64,000 bases of DNA from Periplaneta americana (GCF_040183065.1 NC_091117.1:113187001-113251000), one strand, 5' to 3'. Shown: positions 22,030-34,150, counted from the first letter of the stretch. The notes: generated from the letters alone by a model not told the origin. Program-made: numbers and translations.

Positions 22030-22960
22030 AATGATATTATTTTATATTTAGTTATAAGGTCTATTGTGAGATTTTAATTATAATTTACAAGACATCCAGT
22101 TTCATTGTTACCTACGTATAATTACCGAGGAAATTTTAAAACTCTGAAACATAATGGGTTAACATGTTTCGTTACATTTTTTCAAACATTCATTTTATGC
22201 TAAAAAGCGAAAAAATCATATTCTTTCCCATTACTCTTTGTATAAGTAGCTGCCAGTTTGTGACCTATTCCTTTTTATGGGATTACATAATTATATATTT
22301 TATTAACCTGCGAATTAAAGTATTATATAAAGACACGTTAGGCCTATATTCAAGTTTTACTAGTAAATAAACTTGCCGAACTTACGAATAATTTTAAAAA
22401 TATAAGGCTCGGTAGAGCGGTCAATATGTTAATCACAAAATCAAAGCTATTATATTTAATATTTCTGTAAGACACAACTATCTCACACTATTACAATTTT
22501 CAGATCAATACAAGTTATATAACCTATGTTTTCATGTCCCCCAAATGAAGGGTACTTGTCAGACTAAGAAATGCAAAGTACTGTCAAATGTCGTAAAGAA
22601 ATTGCCATGATTAAAACTTTTTTAAAAACAATATTGTCCTTTCTTTTGTCAACTCCTTCGTTTCAATCTTACTTAATACATTTTCAGTAACTTCTAACTT
22701 AAATTTCCTTACTAAAACGTCGACAGTAAAAGTATCCTATATGTTCATTAGACATTTATAGCAGGCTTATCTTTAAGTTATTTCATGTTTTATTATAGAA
22801 CAAGCCATTAAAACAAGACACTTGTTCAATTAGGATCTACGGAAACATTTTTTTTATCTTAATAGATTCTAGAATATGCTGTCATATCCACAATCATTGT
22901 AATAAACTGCATATAGGTAAAGCATACTGTGTAATGTTTTGCTCGATATCAGCTGATCTG
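22030..22960. other. AT-rich spacer, nothing recognised
   Basis: No feature I can support. A 68-codon hydrophobic frame at 22,164-22,370 shows no known motif. Confidence 0.4.
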
Positions 22961-23019
22961 AGAAAGCTGTTATTTTGGTACCACGTTCATCCGGTAGACT
23001 AATATTGAACGCCCTCTCT

Positions 23020-24700
23020 ATTTACTTTAATGCTCGATGGTACAGCCATTCTGTCATTAGATCTCTCAGCTCGTAGTTCCCATGAGTCCAGAGATCAGAT
23101 GTCATCGCTTCGGTGCTGTAAAATTTAGGTCAGATATCTTCGTTGTTCTCTTTGCACTTCTGTAGAAAGGCTGTGCTCGCTCTGGTAGCTGGTAACAGGT
23201 ACTGGATTCTTAATTCTTCGACCAGGAAGGGCTGCCTGGTTAATTTATAAACCAGCCTCGATGAGGTTGATGGTGAGAGGGATAGTGCGCGTTTTAGGTA
23301 AACCGCTTTGACTTTCTCCAGTTCTGCTATGTTCCTTTCTGTGATGTGTGGCCATGTGAGTTCTATTCCTTAGGACAATATTGCCAGTATTTTCATTTTG
23401 AAACGAACGAGTGTTGTGTTCAAGGACAATTTACTCAGGCTCCTTATGTCACTCATGGCCACTATGACACTTCTAGATTTCTCCTTCACGTGCTTTGTGA
23501 ACGGTGTTCCTTGCGGCTGCAGGGTGATGCCGAGGTAGCAAAAGTGATTGACGCATGATAAGGGGGTTTCATTATAATAAATTGTGTCTTTTGATGTTGT
23601 TCTGCATCCCCCTTGAAAACCATTGTTACCGTTTTGCTTTCATTTATTCTCAGGCTGGTTTCGGTTGCTCACTTTGCAAGCTCGTTAAAGGCTTCTTGGA
23701 GGTAACTTTGCGATTCGGAGAGAATTGCCATATCGTCTGCGTACACGAAGACTTTTACCTTGTCCTTCCTCACAGCCTTGATGGCGTCTATGGTGGCTAG
23801 GTTGAAGAGCAATGGGCTTAAGGAATCCCCTTATAGGATGCCGATGTTCTGTTTTATGGGTTTGGATGTTGTCAGGTTGTCGTTCACTTGTGAATAGGAT
23901 GTCCTTTATTAATGTGGTGATATAGTGCTTTGCTCCTATGGCATCGGCTAGCTTTTGTATCATTTTTCCACGGTCCAGTAGGTCGAAAGCTTTGATGAAA
24001 TCCATGAAGTTGCATATCACTCTTCCTTTCTGAGTACCTCTAATATCTCGGTTAGTATGCACTGTACAGCTTGGAGGGTTGATCGTCCCTGTCTAAAGCC
24101 GAATTGTTCCTCTGGTATCCTATTATCGGTCAACTCGTTTGGTTTCTTGGTGAGGAGTTTGCTGAAGACCTTGAAAGCTGTGCCTTCTAGGGCGATTCCT
24201 CTATATGCATTCATATTCCCTACGTCACTTTTCCCTTTGTACATCACTTTCATAGTGAATGTCCTCCACCTTTCTGGTATGGAGCCAGTTGAGATGCATT
24301 TATTCAAGAGGTGTGTCCACGCTTCTGCATGTATGTGTAGTGATGCTTTTAGGTGTTCAATGCAAATATTATTGGGTCCCGCTGCCTTCTTGTTTTTTTG
24401 TCGTGCGGATGGCTTCCGTCATCTCTTCAGCTGTGAGTGGTCTTACCACTTTTGGATGGGTATGTCCTTCGGGAAACGTGGTATTCTGCATCTTAGGGCT
24501 TTGAAAGGTGCGTTCTCTGCGTCTGTTAGGAGCCTGGCTCCCTTCTGTGCCATATGTTGCTTCTTCGTTTCTTTGAGCATCATTTTGTATGCTCTGCGGG
24601 TTTGGGAGTTTTCCTTTAGATGATCTGGGAGACCCGAGTCTCTTGCTTTGTGGAGGGCGGCTATTGTTTTCTTTCTAGCTCCATTTCATTTTGCGTTGAA
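23020..24700 (-). pseudogene. LINE reverse transcriptase (PHD-ORF1 LINE)
   Basis: Right to left: SIPERWRTFTMKVMYKGKSD, AYRGIALEGTAFKVFSKLL, IPEEQFGFRQGRSTLQAVQ, FIKAFDLLDRGKMIQKLADA, a frameshift, then GDSLSPLLFNLATIDAIKAV and the catalytic VKVFVYADDMAIL at about 23,735-23,775. Further C-terminal coding sequence decays towards 23,020. Stops and shifts make it inactive. Confidence 0.82.
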
Positions 24701-24868
24701 CCAGGGTTGGCCTTTCCTTGCAACTGATATCGCCGGCAACATGGCAGATTTGATAATATTTTCCATGATTTCTGGCCCGGCATCCATGTCTCCCCTGCTG
24801 ATATGTTCTATAGCTGAGCTTACTCGTGGGTCTTCAGTCTTAATTTGGTCTGACGAAATTTTCCTTGA

Positions 24869-25528
24869 TCATTTCATGCTGGTGCTTGGTGCGGTTTTCT
24901 GAGTGATATCCATGATGAAGTGCGCGGTGATTGGCAGGTGTTTTCTTATTACTATGCTATTTAATGCTTTCGTGCCTGTGAGGTGTAGTCTCTTAATATT
25001 AGAGAAAATGAGTTCCATCGTGCTGCTGCCATTGTGACAGATGTAAGTCTTCTCCTGCCTGTCATTTATCAAAGACAGTCCTTCGTTTTCTAGATAGGAG
25101 ATAACAGCAGCTCCTTTGTCTTCTATTATATCTATGGGGCAGTTCAAAACGCCGGCTAATATTACTGTCTCCTCTTTGTTTATTTTGTTTATGACCTGGC
25201 TCAATTCGTTGAGACGGTGTTGCTCTTCTAGCCCTGGCTGAAAGTATGCTGTCACTATGAAAGTTGCTATGGTTTTTATAGCTAGTATGCATTCTGTTTC
25301 GTGCAGGATGTTGAAATTGCATAACCATGATTTTAGAAGTATGGTTAGTCCTCCTTTTGGTCTTCCAGTTTGTCCCTGTGTGGCGAGGGAGTGTATTGTA
25401 TAATGGTGTGGGGAGCACCAGTCTTTGTTGAGGAAAGTCTCTGTTAGGACAATCACGTCTTTGTCGGCCCAGGTATTTGGGTTTAGATATTGAAAGGCTG
25501 TGATTAGGCCTTTGATGTTCCAGTTCAT
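24869..25528 (-). pseudogene. LINE APE-type endonuclease (PHD-ORF1 LINE)
   Basis: A 219-codon open stretch starting MNWNIKGLITAFQYLN, with VLTETFLNK, PKGGLTILLKSWLCNF, VTAYFQPGLEEQHRLNEL, VILAGVLNCPID (the usual GDxN is changed to GVLN), ICHNGSSTMELIFSN and RKHLPITAHF (the usual DHxP is changed to KHLP). Two catalytic Asp positions therefore appear mutated, which suggests the enzyme is dead even where the frame is open. Confidence 0.78.
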
Positions 25529-25599
25529 TATTGTTAGGCGTTTCTAATGCGTCGAGGGTAACTCCCTCGTAACGCGCCCTCCGAAAAAGAAATCGACGC

Positions 25600-26472
25600 T
25601 TTAATACTCCTTTTGGCTAGAAATCCGCGGATTCAGTTTTCTCCAAATGTGAAAAGCAGAAACCAACTCTGAAAGCTTTATTTCTTCCTCTTGTTTGAAT
25701 CTCTTCGACATCAACATCGCCGTCGATTCCATTTTTCCCTAGGTAGTTCTTGAATGTTTCGGCTGTAGTAGTCCTCTTAAGTCTTCCCACGAATAGTCAC
25801 GCCATTCTTTATCCGGCTTGGAGTTCTTCGTCTTCCTTTGTTCCAATTACTGTCTCTCTCTTGGCCTCTTGGAATCTTCTGTTTCTTGTTCTTCTGGACA
25901 CTACTTCTGTGAAAGGACGATCTTCCTCCTCATCAGGAGTGTTATCTTTCTGTGAGTCTCTTTCCCCGGTTTCCATTATTTCTTGCTCTTGTTGTGTTGT
26001 TCCCTTGCTGCTGCCTGGTGTATCTTCTTCTGTATTAGGTCTTTCCATGTTCTGGGTATCCCTCCTGGTACCAGTATGTGGGGGCTCTCTCCTTTATAAC
26101 ACTTTTCCTTACAGCATACTTCTCTAGTTCTTCCGGCAGGACAGTACGTATTTCCTTCCGAATTTTTTCCTCTAATTTTTTCGCCATGAGGTCTATCATC
26201 GCTTCAAGTTTTTCCGCAAGCTTCTCGAGCTTGTCCTCTACATCCTTTGGCTTCCGTAGAAGCTTTGGCTGACATACTGTGCATAGCCAGGTCAACTTGC
26301 AAGTCTTCGTTTTTATTATTTTCTATTCTCCTTTTGTTAGACCGCGGCATTCTGAATGCTGCCATCTGCAGCATTCTTTGCACTAAACTGCGTTGTCATT
26401 GTTTTCGACTGACTTCCGGCAAATGTTGCAGAAGTCGACTTGGTTAACTGAGGTGGTTTCGTTGTCTGTCAT
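25600..26472 (-). pseudogene. LINE ORF1 with PHD finger, coiled coil and C-terminal domain
   Basis: Starts at the ATG complementary to 26,470-26,472. Residues FCNICRKSVENN, then CKECCRWQHSECRGLTKGE, then WLCTVC form a C4HC3 PHD-type zinc finger, interrupted by two in-frame TAGs (after NAV and after GE) and a shift. A charged stretch predicted as coiled coil follows (DVEDKLEKLAEKLEAMID), then an acidic linker (TEEDTPGSSKGTTQQEQEIM) and FVGRLKRTTTAETFKNYLGK, a domain placed like the RRM-like or ORF1-specific domain of other LINEs. ORF1 proteins bind element RNA. Confidence 0.75.
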
Positions 26473-26879
26473 CTTTGATTAGTCTTCACTTCCGGTTAGG
26501 TTTTGGTGTGGGTCCTTGTTTTATATTGCCTGGTTTCTCAAGAGATATGGCCGCTCCTGCGGAGCACGTTCGGATCACTTATGTTCCTTTAGTTGTTTCC
26601 TTCACTCGTTTTTTGTAGAGATAACACTTGTGTGCCTTCCTTGCGCTTACTACTTATTGCGAAAACTTTTCGTCCTAGCTTTCACTCAGGGAGAAAAATA
26701 AACATTCGTATCACTACTCACGCCGTGAATAACACACTGTTTATGCCATCCGCCATAAATCCTGGGATGACTTTTCGCCAACGAGTTGCATTTCTCTCGA
26801 TAGTTGCTAGCCGCTTGGAGCGCTGTGAGTACTAGGAACAATAGACTGTGTCACTGCAATCGTGATTTAATACAGGCCG

Positions 26880-28311
26880 TAAGGTAGACTATGTGACTCA
26901 CTTAACCCGATCACGGAGGGCGGCGTTTCAACCATATAAATTAATTGAAATGCATAAAGAGTAACATATATTTCTCTAAAATGTAGTGTAATTGCATTAA
27001 TAAAATATAAAACAATGATTAGGAGACACTTCAGACATAATTCCTTGCGAGTTAAGGTGTAATATTATTTTTGGTGTGAAAATTACGTTGTTCGTTTGTG
27101 TAATACCTGCCTTTATTTCGATTAAATATTGCGAAATTCTTGTACATTCATTTACGTACGATTCAATAATTTTCAGTTGCACCGCACGAATATTTAGATA
27201 TGTTGAAATTATAGGTTATGTTTACTGTACCAGTTTCCCCTTTCTGTCTAATTTTAGTGGTCTGCAATGCCCTGCCACTACATATGTATGTTATGTCATA
27301 TGGATATTATAGGTTATGTTTACTATATTTAACTTATATTCCTATTTTCGCAATTATACATTATAATTAAAAATAATATAATTAAAATAAAATATGACAC
27401 CCGTCACATTCTATTTGTCTGTATTATAATACTACAATTGAGTACTGAATTATTGTATTTATCTACTACCTAAGATACAAAGTAAGACATTCGTACGTAC
27501 ACTAATTTCATAGGAGTGGTATGGTAAATTTTGTGTCTATAATTAAGGAAGGTAGATGTGCTAAATTAAAATCACAATATAAATTCGTTTTTATTGAACC
27601 TCGTAATAGCTTCCATTCTAAATTTAAAATGTTGATGCGATTATGTTAACACGTAAAATTCTCTTCACATTAAAATAAGACAGTTTTGTAATTATTTATG
27701 CAACATATTATGCAACAAGAAGTAAACGGAACTTATGGACACATTACACTAAATAAAGCTTAGCAATGATAAGCAATAAAGTTATAATACAATATTTCAT
27801 TGAGCTCCGTACACTGATATAGAAAACTCGAACATACATTACGGCCTGGTCTAGATCGAAAAGGCATTGAGTGTGATGTGTTTCGCTTTGTTGTGAAAAG
27901 TTGTGTAAACTGTGAAATGTTCGTTATCGGTTGTAATAACTGTAAATGGCAAAAATACAATAATTTGAATAATAATATGGGACAAAGAGACGTTTGTGGT
28001 ACTATTAATATTGTAAGAAGAAGAGGTAAGAGTTATCCTTCTTCCGAAAGATCCAGGAAGGTGGGTTTATTAAAATATAATATATACTTTATGAAAATAA
28101 TATATAAACTTTTTATATTTCACATTTCAATAGTGGAAGGAAGGTGTTAATTTTTTCAAAAGAATGCGATATTGAAAGTTCAATACATTTTATCGTCTGC
28201 TGGGTAAAGGGTCTGTGATGAGGCGATAGTAGCGATCCTGGTGGTGAGCAACTATCTATGTTTGCAAATTTAGTAAGTATTGAGCTTCATGACTCTATAT
28301 ATTAGACTGTG
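26880..28311 (+). mobile_element. THAP-B repeat, copy 1
   Basis: About 1.43 kb that recurs as a direct repeat at 33.1-37.1 kb (copy 2, interrupted). Shared landmarks in order: ACTTAACCCGATCACG, ACACTTCAGACATAATTC, AAAATTACGTTGTTCG, the THAP-like exon, CATCGTCTGCT, GTAGCGATCCTGGTG and the right end ATATTAGACTGTG. That right end resembles the THAP-A termini. The left end is not defined. Confidence 0.72.
27977..28060 (+). pseudogene. THAP zinc-finger first exon (THAP-B copy 1)
   Basis: ATG at 27,977, then a C-x4-C arrangement and SYPSSERSRK followed by a donor-like GTGGGT. Damage relative to copy 2 includes an inserted AT after ATTA and substitutions in the SFF segment. The reading as a THAP finger rests mainly on copy 2, which reads DACSTINCKKNRLELSFF. 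Confidence 0.5.
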
Positions 28312-28413
28312 ATGCTGTCCCGATCCACTCCTCAGGATTTAGCTCCAGATCACGATCGGGACGGTGACACACTACAAACCCGATCGCGATTAGGTCGATA
28401 ATCGTGATTGGTG
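28312..28413. other. Palindromic spacer between THAP-B1 and THAP-A1
   Basis: About 100 bp rich in CGATC/GATCG. Together with its flanks (TATTAGACTGTG at the left, CACAGTCTAATA at the right) it forms an inverted structure. No gene. Confidence 0.45.
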
Positions 28414-28586
28414 ACTGTAGCACAGTCTAATACACACAGTCGCGCAACTTCAAAGCCTTTTTTTGCCAACATTCGCAACACTAGCGCCAAAGCGGCATGC
28501 GAGGCACTGATCATATCATTTATACAGTCTCGTTCAGCCAGCAAGTGCTTTAAAGGGATGCGAGATGTTATAATGACGTTTTAATC

Positions 28587-28691
28587 ATGAGTCGGAATAA
28601 AGGCAATGTGTGCAATAACGAAAATTGCAGTAACAACAAGTTTAAATCTCCGAATTTGTCGTTCTTCAGATTCCCTAAAGACCAAGAGAAA
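28587..28691 (+). pseudogene. THAP zinc-finger first exon (THAP-A copy 1)
   Basis: Reads MSRNKGNVCNNENCSNNKF then PNLSFFRFPKDQEK: the C-x4-C and SFFRFPKDxE motifs of a THAP DNA-binding domain. Compared with copy 3 about 16 bases including the splice donor are deleted at the exon end. Confidence 0.78.
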
Positions 28692-28860
28692 ATCATAACT
28701 CAGTCATAACCAATAATCCACGTTGTAGGTAGCCTACGTATTGTGTTCTATAAAACATTTATTAGTTATCAGTTACCTATTTGTATGTCAGGTAGGAGAG
28801 TTTGAATAAAAACAAAGTAAATACCTGTTACAGTATATTATTTTTTGAAGAGATCATAAT

Positions 28861-31724
28861 GAAGGGCTATTAGCAATAAGGGGGAATGTCCACTTTTGTC
28901 AAAAATTGAGATATTAGCACCATCCGTTTCTTTATTCAATGTACTTTGTTTCACCAACGTTTCCAAGCAATAACATGCACGGTCACAAATATATCAGGTC
29001 TTGTTGTTTTTCTACTTTTTTAAAAGAAGGGGGAATGTCCAAAGGTTTATACTGAAGAAGGGGGAATGTCCATTGCTATACGATATGTGCAATCTTGTAA
29101 TTATAATTAAGCTAATTATTCTTTCCAGATGCTTAAAAAATGTACACATTATTTTGTTTTGTTTAAATGACTGTGGTGTTTGGCTTAAAATTTAATTATG
29201 AGTTAGTTTCACAGTATTACAGAGCTATTAAATTTCAACGTAGAAGTTTGTGAAAAATGTCTTCCATTAGTCAGGAAAGCCAGGCAAAATCTACACAGGC
29301 CAAGATACGACCTAGAGTGGGTAGATTAACTGATGTTAAAAAAAAACTCCTAGCTCAGAGCAATGAGACTGGTGAGGATTGTAAATGTGTAAGATATAAG
29401 TGCTTTCAAGTTATACCAATAGTTGCCAGAGACCAGATTATTAAAAATTTCAACAAGTTAACACACAATGAACAAAATTCGTATCTTAGTGGACTTATTG
29501 CAGTAAACTCAATAAAACGCAGAAGACTTAGGAAACCTGAGGAGGATGCTACATTTCACGACAATTCTTATGGTTACAAGGTATGGGTTAAGAGGGAGGA
29601 TGCAGTGATTGAAGTCCTTGTATGCAGCAAAGCTTTTGTGTCGGTGCATGGAATTACCAAGAAGAGGCGAGAAGTAATTCAGAGGTACCGGTACTTGAAA
29701 GAAGGAGTCTCACCCAAAGATCGCCGAGGTAGCCACAAAAACAGATAAATCGTCTAAGTGAAGATACTTTGAAAGCTGTGTGTGATCATATTTCGTCATA
29801 TAAAGGAAGACAGAGTCATTATAGGTAGTTTACATGATTCCAAACGCATATATCTTCCAGAGGATTTGAATGTTACTATGATGAGTAATCACTTCAGAGA
29901 GCGGTATCCAAATCTGAATGTTTCTTATCAGAAGTTTATTGCAATATTTAATGAAAAATGTAACAAAGTTTGGTTATCCCAGAACTGATACCTGTAGTGT
30001 ATGTGATGAGTTTTTAACAGAAGTTGAATCTATGAAGAAAAAATTACTTAATGTTCCAGTTTCTGATAATGAACATAAATTAGTTGAGAAGAAAATACAG
30101 GATCTTACCACAGCCAACGGAATATATAAATTGAAGGCCCATGTTTTCTATACAAGGAAAAGAGCAGCTCGAATAAACAGTGAAAAATGTTCGGAACGGG
30201 AGGCAATAGCTATGGACTATCAAAAAAATTGAATCTACCTAATGTTACGTCGAATGATGCATATTATCGCAGACAGCTTGGATTTTACAGTTTTAACATT
30301 CACGTTCTATCAACTAAAGAGTCACTTTTTATGCTTATGACGAAACCATTGCTAATAAAGGTGCAAATGAAGTATGTTCATTTTTCCATCACTTCATCAT
30401 GTGCCATATGAATAAAAATGTTCGATATCTTGAGATATTTTGTGATTCAGCTTGTGGCCAAAACAAGAATTGGACTGTTTTTAGACTAGTGCATTACATT
30501 GTACATCACACTCACAGATTACACTGCATCAAAATAACTTTCCCAATACGTGGCCACTCGTACTTAGGGTGCGATAAAAATTTTGGGCTAGTTAATCAGC
30601 ATAAAGAGCTGAACTGCCAGACGACTGGATCCAGGAACTACAATCAGTAAGGCAAAAACCTTGTCCTTTCACAGTAACACAGGTGGACCAAAGCCTTGTT
30701 CGAAACTGGTCAGCACTTCTGGAGAAGAAATATCTTCACAAGTGTCCCTTCGCAATACGACCAGTGAAATAAATTGTTGCAGACCGATCATATCCTAGAT
30801 TTTTTAAGTATAGGACCACCTATAATGGAGCATGAGAGGAGAGTGTAGTGAACACCCCTGGATCGCTACCACAAGTTGCTTCTTCACATTGCAGAGAGTT
30901 CATCTTACCAGAAAAAACATGCGAAGGTAAATGAAATTTTTTTATTGAAATAAAAACGAGAATAGTTATTGCAAACATTTCATGCTCTTAATATTTCGTT
31001 CTGTTCTTCTTTTTTTTTTTTAGGTCCATTACCAGTTTCAAAGGAGAAGTACAAGGATCTTCAACAACTCAAATTCTGTGGAGAGGAAGCAAGAGGATTC
31101 TATGAGAAAATGCCGAGAAAGTATTAATTGGTGTGAAAAATGTGATATTAATTCTGTAGTGCTCGGGAAAAGTGGCACAAGTCAAAAATGTTAGCCTAAT
31201 TTTACATTAGAAGGAAAAAAAACTGTCTTCACACTGGTTAATGTCAATTTGATTTTTTTCTGTATGAATTATTGTAATGGGAGAAATACTTATGTCTCTT
31301 TTCCCAAGCGATCAGATGTTCCGTAAGTTGTTAATAAACTAATAAAAAAAATTGAGGAAATTGACTTATGCCACTTTTCCCAAGCATTGCAGAATTGATA
31401 AAATTAATTTCATTCCATGCTAAATTTATATAGTTAATGTGATTTCTAACAATTAAACAACAATATAATATATATGGACATTCCCCATTTTTAACATAAC
31501 AAAATGTGAGTTTGGGTTCTATTTTTTATTTAACAAATGAGGAATGTGTATCAAGGCTATAATATACTGTTCCAGATATGTATATTTGATAAAGGTATAA
31601 GCTGAAAATAAATTCGAAAATAAAAACGCATTTTATAAAAAGGTACAAAAGATTTAAACTTTAAAACCTTAATATCTCAAAAGCAATAAAAATGGACATT
31701 CCACCTTTTTGGTAATAGCCCTTC
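28861..31724 (+). mobile_element. 2.86-kb DNA transposon with GAAGGGCTATTA termini
   Basis: Inverted ends of about 50 bp starting GAAGGGCTATTA and sharing GGAATGTCCA and TTTGAGATATTA-like blocks. It interrupts THAP-A1 at a site left uninterrupted in THAP-A2 and A3 (GATCATATGTGTAAATG). Left flank TAAT and right flank TATG suggest a short, 2-4-bp TA-rich target duplication. The GGGGGAATGTCC motif recurs at 29,025-29,065 as subterminal repeats. It encodes one decayed gene (29,257-30,650). Confidence 0.8.
29257..30650 (+). pseudogene. Decayed gene of a transposase-like family with CxxC and D-x-x-x-GQN motifs
   Basis: Starts MSSISQESQAKSTQAKIRPR and is open to 29,748, with a basic C-terminal part (GITKKRREVIQRYRYLKEGV). 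Later segments in shifting frames: SYQKFIAIFNEKCNKVWLSQ, TDTCSVCDEFLTEVESM (a CxxC motif), YYRRQLGFYSFNIHVLSTKE, EIFCDSACGQNKNW and ITFPIRGHSYLGCDKNFGLV. This order is that of an uncharacterised, widespread arthropod family that I recall as containing DUF7869; the acidic residue before GQN suggests an RNase H-like fold. At least three frame breaks. I do not assign a superfamily. Location between matching inverted ends supports a transposase role. Confidence 0.65.
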
Positions 31725-31961
31725 TATGTGCAAATGTGTAACCATTCCGATTTTGGATAATGTATCTACACTTTTTAATGCAAGTAATTCCATAAGTTTT
31801 GTATTCGTGTTTTTTTTCATTATATTTTTCAAAAGTTCAATATTATATTGCATTCAAGTAGGGATCATAGTGTTAATTTTTCAAGAATTCATGGAGTATT
31901 GTCTTTCTTTAATAATTTGCATGACTGTTATAGGTGTTGATTTTACATTTGCAGTGATTAT

Positions 31962-32190
31962 TTGAGCCGTTCAGAGCAGAAGTGGTGTAAGTCAAAATTA
32001 GGTAATGAGGTTTAAAGTAAAAATTCTGTAAAATACCGCGCAAAGTAGCAATTAATATATCCTTCGTGCTAGTCACTGACTACTAATAGTTTAAATAAAT
32101 TCAATTTTAACTGCAACTTTGCGCTGTATTTTACAAAATGTTTACTTTAACCTTCATTACCCATTTTTGACTTATACCATTTCAGCACTG
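31962..32190. mobile_element. Fold-back MITE with GAGCCGTT ends (in THAP-A1)
   Basis: Ends GAGCCGTTCAGAGCAGAAGTGG and inverse CCATTTCAGCACTGAA, with internal inverted GGTAATGAGG...CTTCATTACCC and TTCTGTAAAATAC...GTATTTTACA. THAP-A2 has the same MITE at the same place; THAP-A3 lacks it there. Confidence 0.75.
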
Positions 32191-34150
32191 AAAATAAAAT
32201 TAGGCCTACATTTTCTGAGTTATTTTAAGTTATAATTCTTTCAATAAAATTGTGTGTTCATTTATTTGTTCTCACCTACGTCATATTAACAGTAAGTGCA
32301 TGTAAATCACGTATTTTATAGGTAGGATAAGTTAAAATTAAGCTTATGTGTGAAAACTGGAACTATAATGTAAAATGCGGTAAACTTGCCATAAAAATTT
32401 AAACCATAATATCAGCACTATTTGTGACTCAAAATAATAAAGGAAATACCGGTTCTTAAGAAATGGACAAATAATGAACTTCATAAATCAACGTCTGTCA
32501 TATTAAGGTTTAAATCCACCCCTTTCTATTTTCAAGTTACCTCAGCGGCCGAGGTTACCCCAATTTGCGGTGTGAAAAATAGTTAATTTCTCAGGAAATA
32601 GGGAGAGGAGTTCACCACGCGATGTACCCTACAAGATATGCCCTACAATTTTGAAGCTACTAATTTTGACTTTCCTAACAGGAAATGTAGAGTTCCATTG
32701 ACGCATAAATATATTTAGGAATGAATTGAATTAACCGTCCACGCACGAACAATTATATTATTTCAAACCATGATTCCTGATCAGAGCCATGATTCAGTTG
32801 TAAGGAGCAGAAAGAATTACGTTTCTTCCCAGCTTCTGAAACTTGTAGATTAACTGCGTGTGAAATTCTTCTAGGATTCTGAAGTTAAATGAATAAGTAC
32901 CATATACACTCACTGCATACCATTAAAATATAAAATAAATGACGCACAACCCGTTTTCTGATTTGTTATCATATGTCGTATGCGCACTTTTAACTTGCCT
33001 GCCGTTAGAGGGCTACTGTCGCGCCAGCTGTCAAATGTTGGCATATTTTATACGTATGAGTTGCGTGACTGTATGTATTAGACTGTGACTGTAGTCTGTC
33101 ACCAGTATAACTCACTTAACCCGATCACGAAGGGCGGAGTTTCAACCATATAAATTAGTTGGAATGCATAAACAGTAACATATGTTCCTCTAAAATGGAG
33201 TGTAATTCCATTAATAAAATTTAAAATCATGATTATGAGACACTTCAGACATAATTCACTTGCGAGTTAGGGTGTAATATTATTTATGGTGTGAAAATTA
33301 CGTTGTTCGTTGCCTTTATTTCGATTAAATATTGCGAAATTCTTGTACATTCATTTATGCATGATTCAATAATTTTCAATTGCACCGCAAGGATATCTAG
33401 ATATGTTGAAATTATAGGTTATGTTTACTGTACCAGTTGTCACTTTCTGTCCAAATTTAGTGATCTCCAATTCCTTGTCATTCATATGAAAATTACAGGC
33501 TTTGTTTACTTTATTTAACTTATATTCCTAAATTGGGAATCATACATTATAATTAAGCATAATGTCATGTATGATTCCCCGGACATTCAATTTGTCTGTA
33601 TTTTAATACCTACTACAATTGACTACTGAATTATTGTATTTATCTATTACTTAAGAGACGAAATAATACAATTGTACGTACGCTAATTTCATAGGAGTTG
33701 TATGGTAAATATTTTGTCTAAAATTAAGGAAGTTAGAAGTGCTAAAGTGAAATCACAATATAAATTCTCTTTTATTAAACCTCAAAATAGCTTCTAAAGT
33801 TAAAATATTGACGCGAACAGATTATGTTAACATGTAAAATTCTCTTCACATTAAAATAACACAGTTCTGTAATTATTTCTGCAACATATTGTGCAACAAG
33901 AAGAAAACGGAACTTATGGACACATTACACTAAATAAAGCTTAGCAATGATACGCAATAAAGTTATAATATAACATTTCACTGAGCTCCATACACTGAAA
34001 TAGAAAACCCGAATAAACATTACGGCCTAGATCGAAAAGGCATTGACTGTACCATATTTAGCATTTTTGTGAAAAGCTATGTAAGCTGTGAAATGTTCGT
34101 TAGCGGTTGTAATAAATGTAAATGGCAAAAATACAATAATTTGAATATTA

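Larger units (their letters stand above)
22970..26840 (-). mobile_element. LINE with PHD-finger ORF1, nearly full length
   Basis: Minus-strand non-LTR retrotransposon: leader (26,840-26,473), ORF1 (26,472 to about 25,600), ORF2 with endonuclease (25,528-24,869) and reverse transcriptase (about 24,700-23,020). A PHD finger in ORF1 is known from CR1-like and some other LINE clades; I do not assign a clade. The 3' end is approximate. The right boundary is near where the THAP-B1 repeat begins. Confidence 0.8.
28421..33087 (+). mobile_element. THAP-A element, copy 1 (interrupted)
   Basis: The left end is CACAGTCTAATACACACAG and the right end is the inverse CTGTATGTATTAGACTGTG. It is flanked by the 7-bp duplication ACTGTAG (28,414-28,420 and 33,088-33,094). 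It carries a THAP-type exon near the left end, a later-inserted 2.86-kb element (28,861-31,724) and a fold-back MITE (about 31,962-32,190). Without insertions it would be about 1.6 kb. No transposase catalytic domain is recognisable. THAP exon plus CA-starting ends plus 7-8-bp duplications point to the P-element superfamily, by inference. Confidence 0.82.

Noticed and set aside
24057-24623. 188-codon plus-strand frame
   Set aside because: Antisense to the LINE reverse transcriptase, whose minus-strand motifs (FGFRQGRSTLQAV, YADD) are unmistakable.
25750-26127. 125-codon hydrophobic plus-strand frame
   Set aside because: Antisense shadow of the LINE ORF1 acidic linker.
29001-29195. 64-codon frame near the start of the GAAGGGCTATTA element
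   Set aside because: It lies in subterminal repeats (GGGGGAATGTCC) before the real gene start at 29,257.
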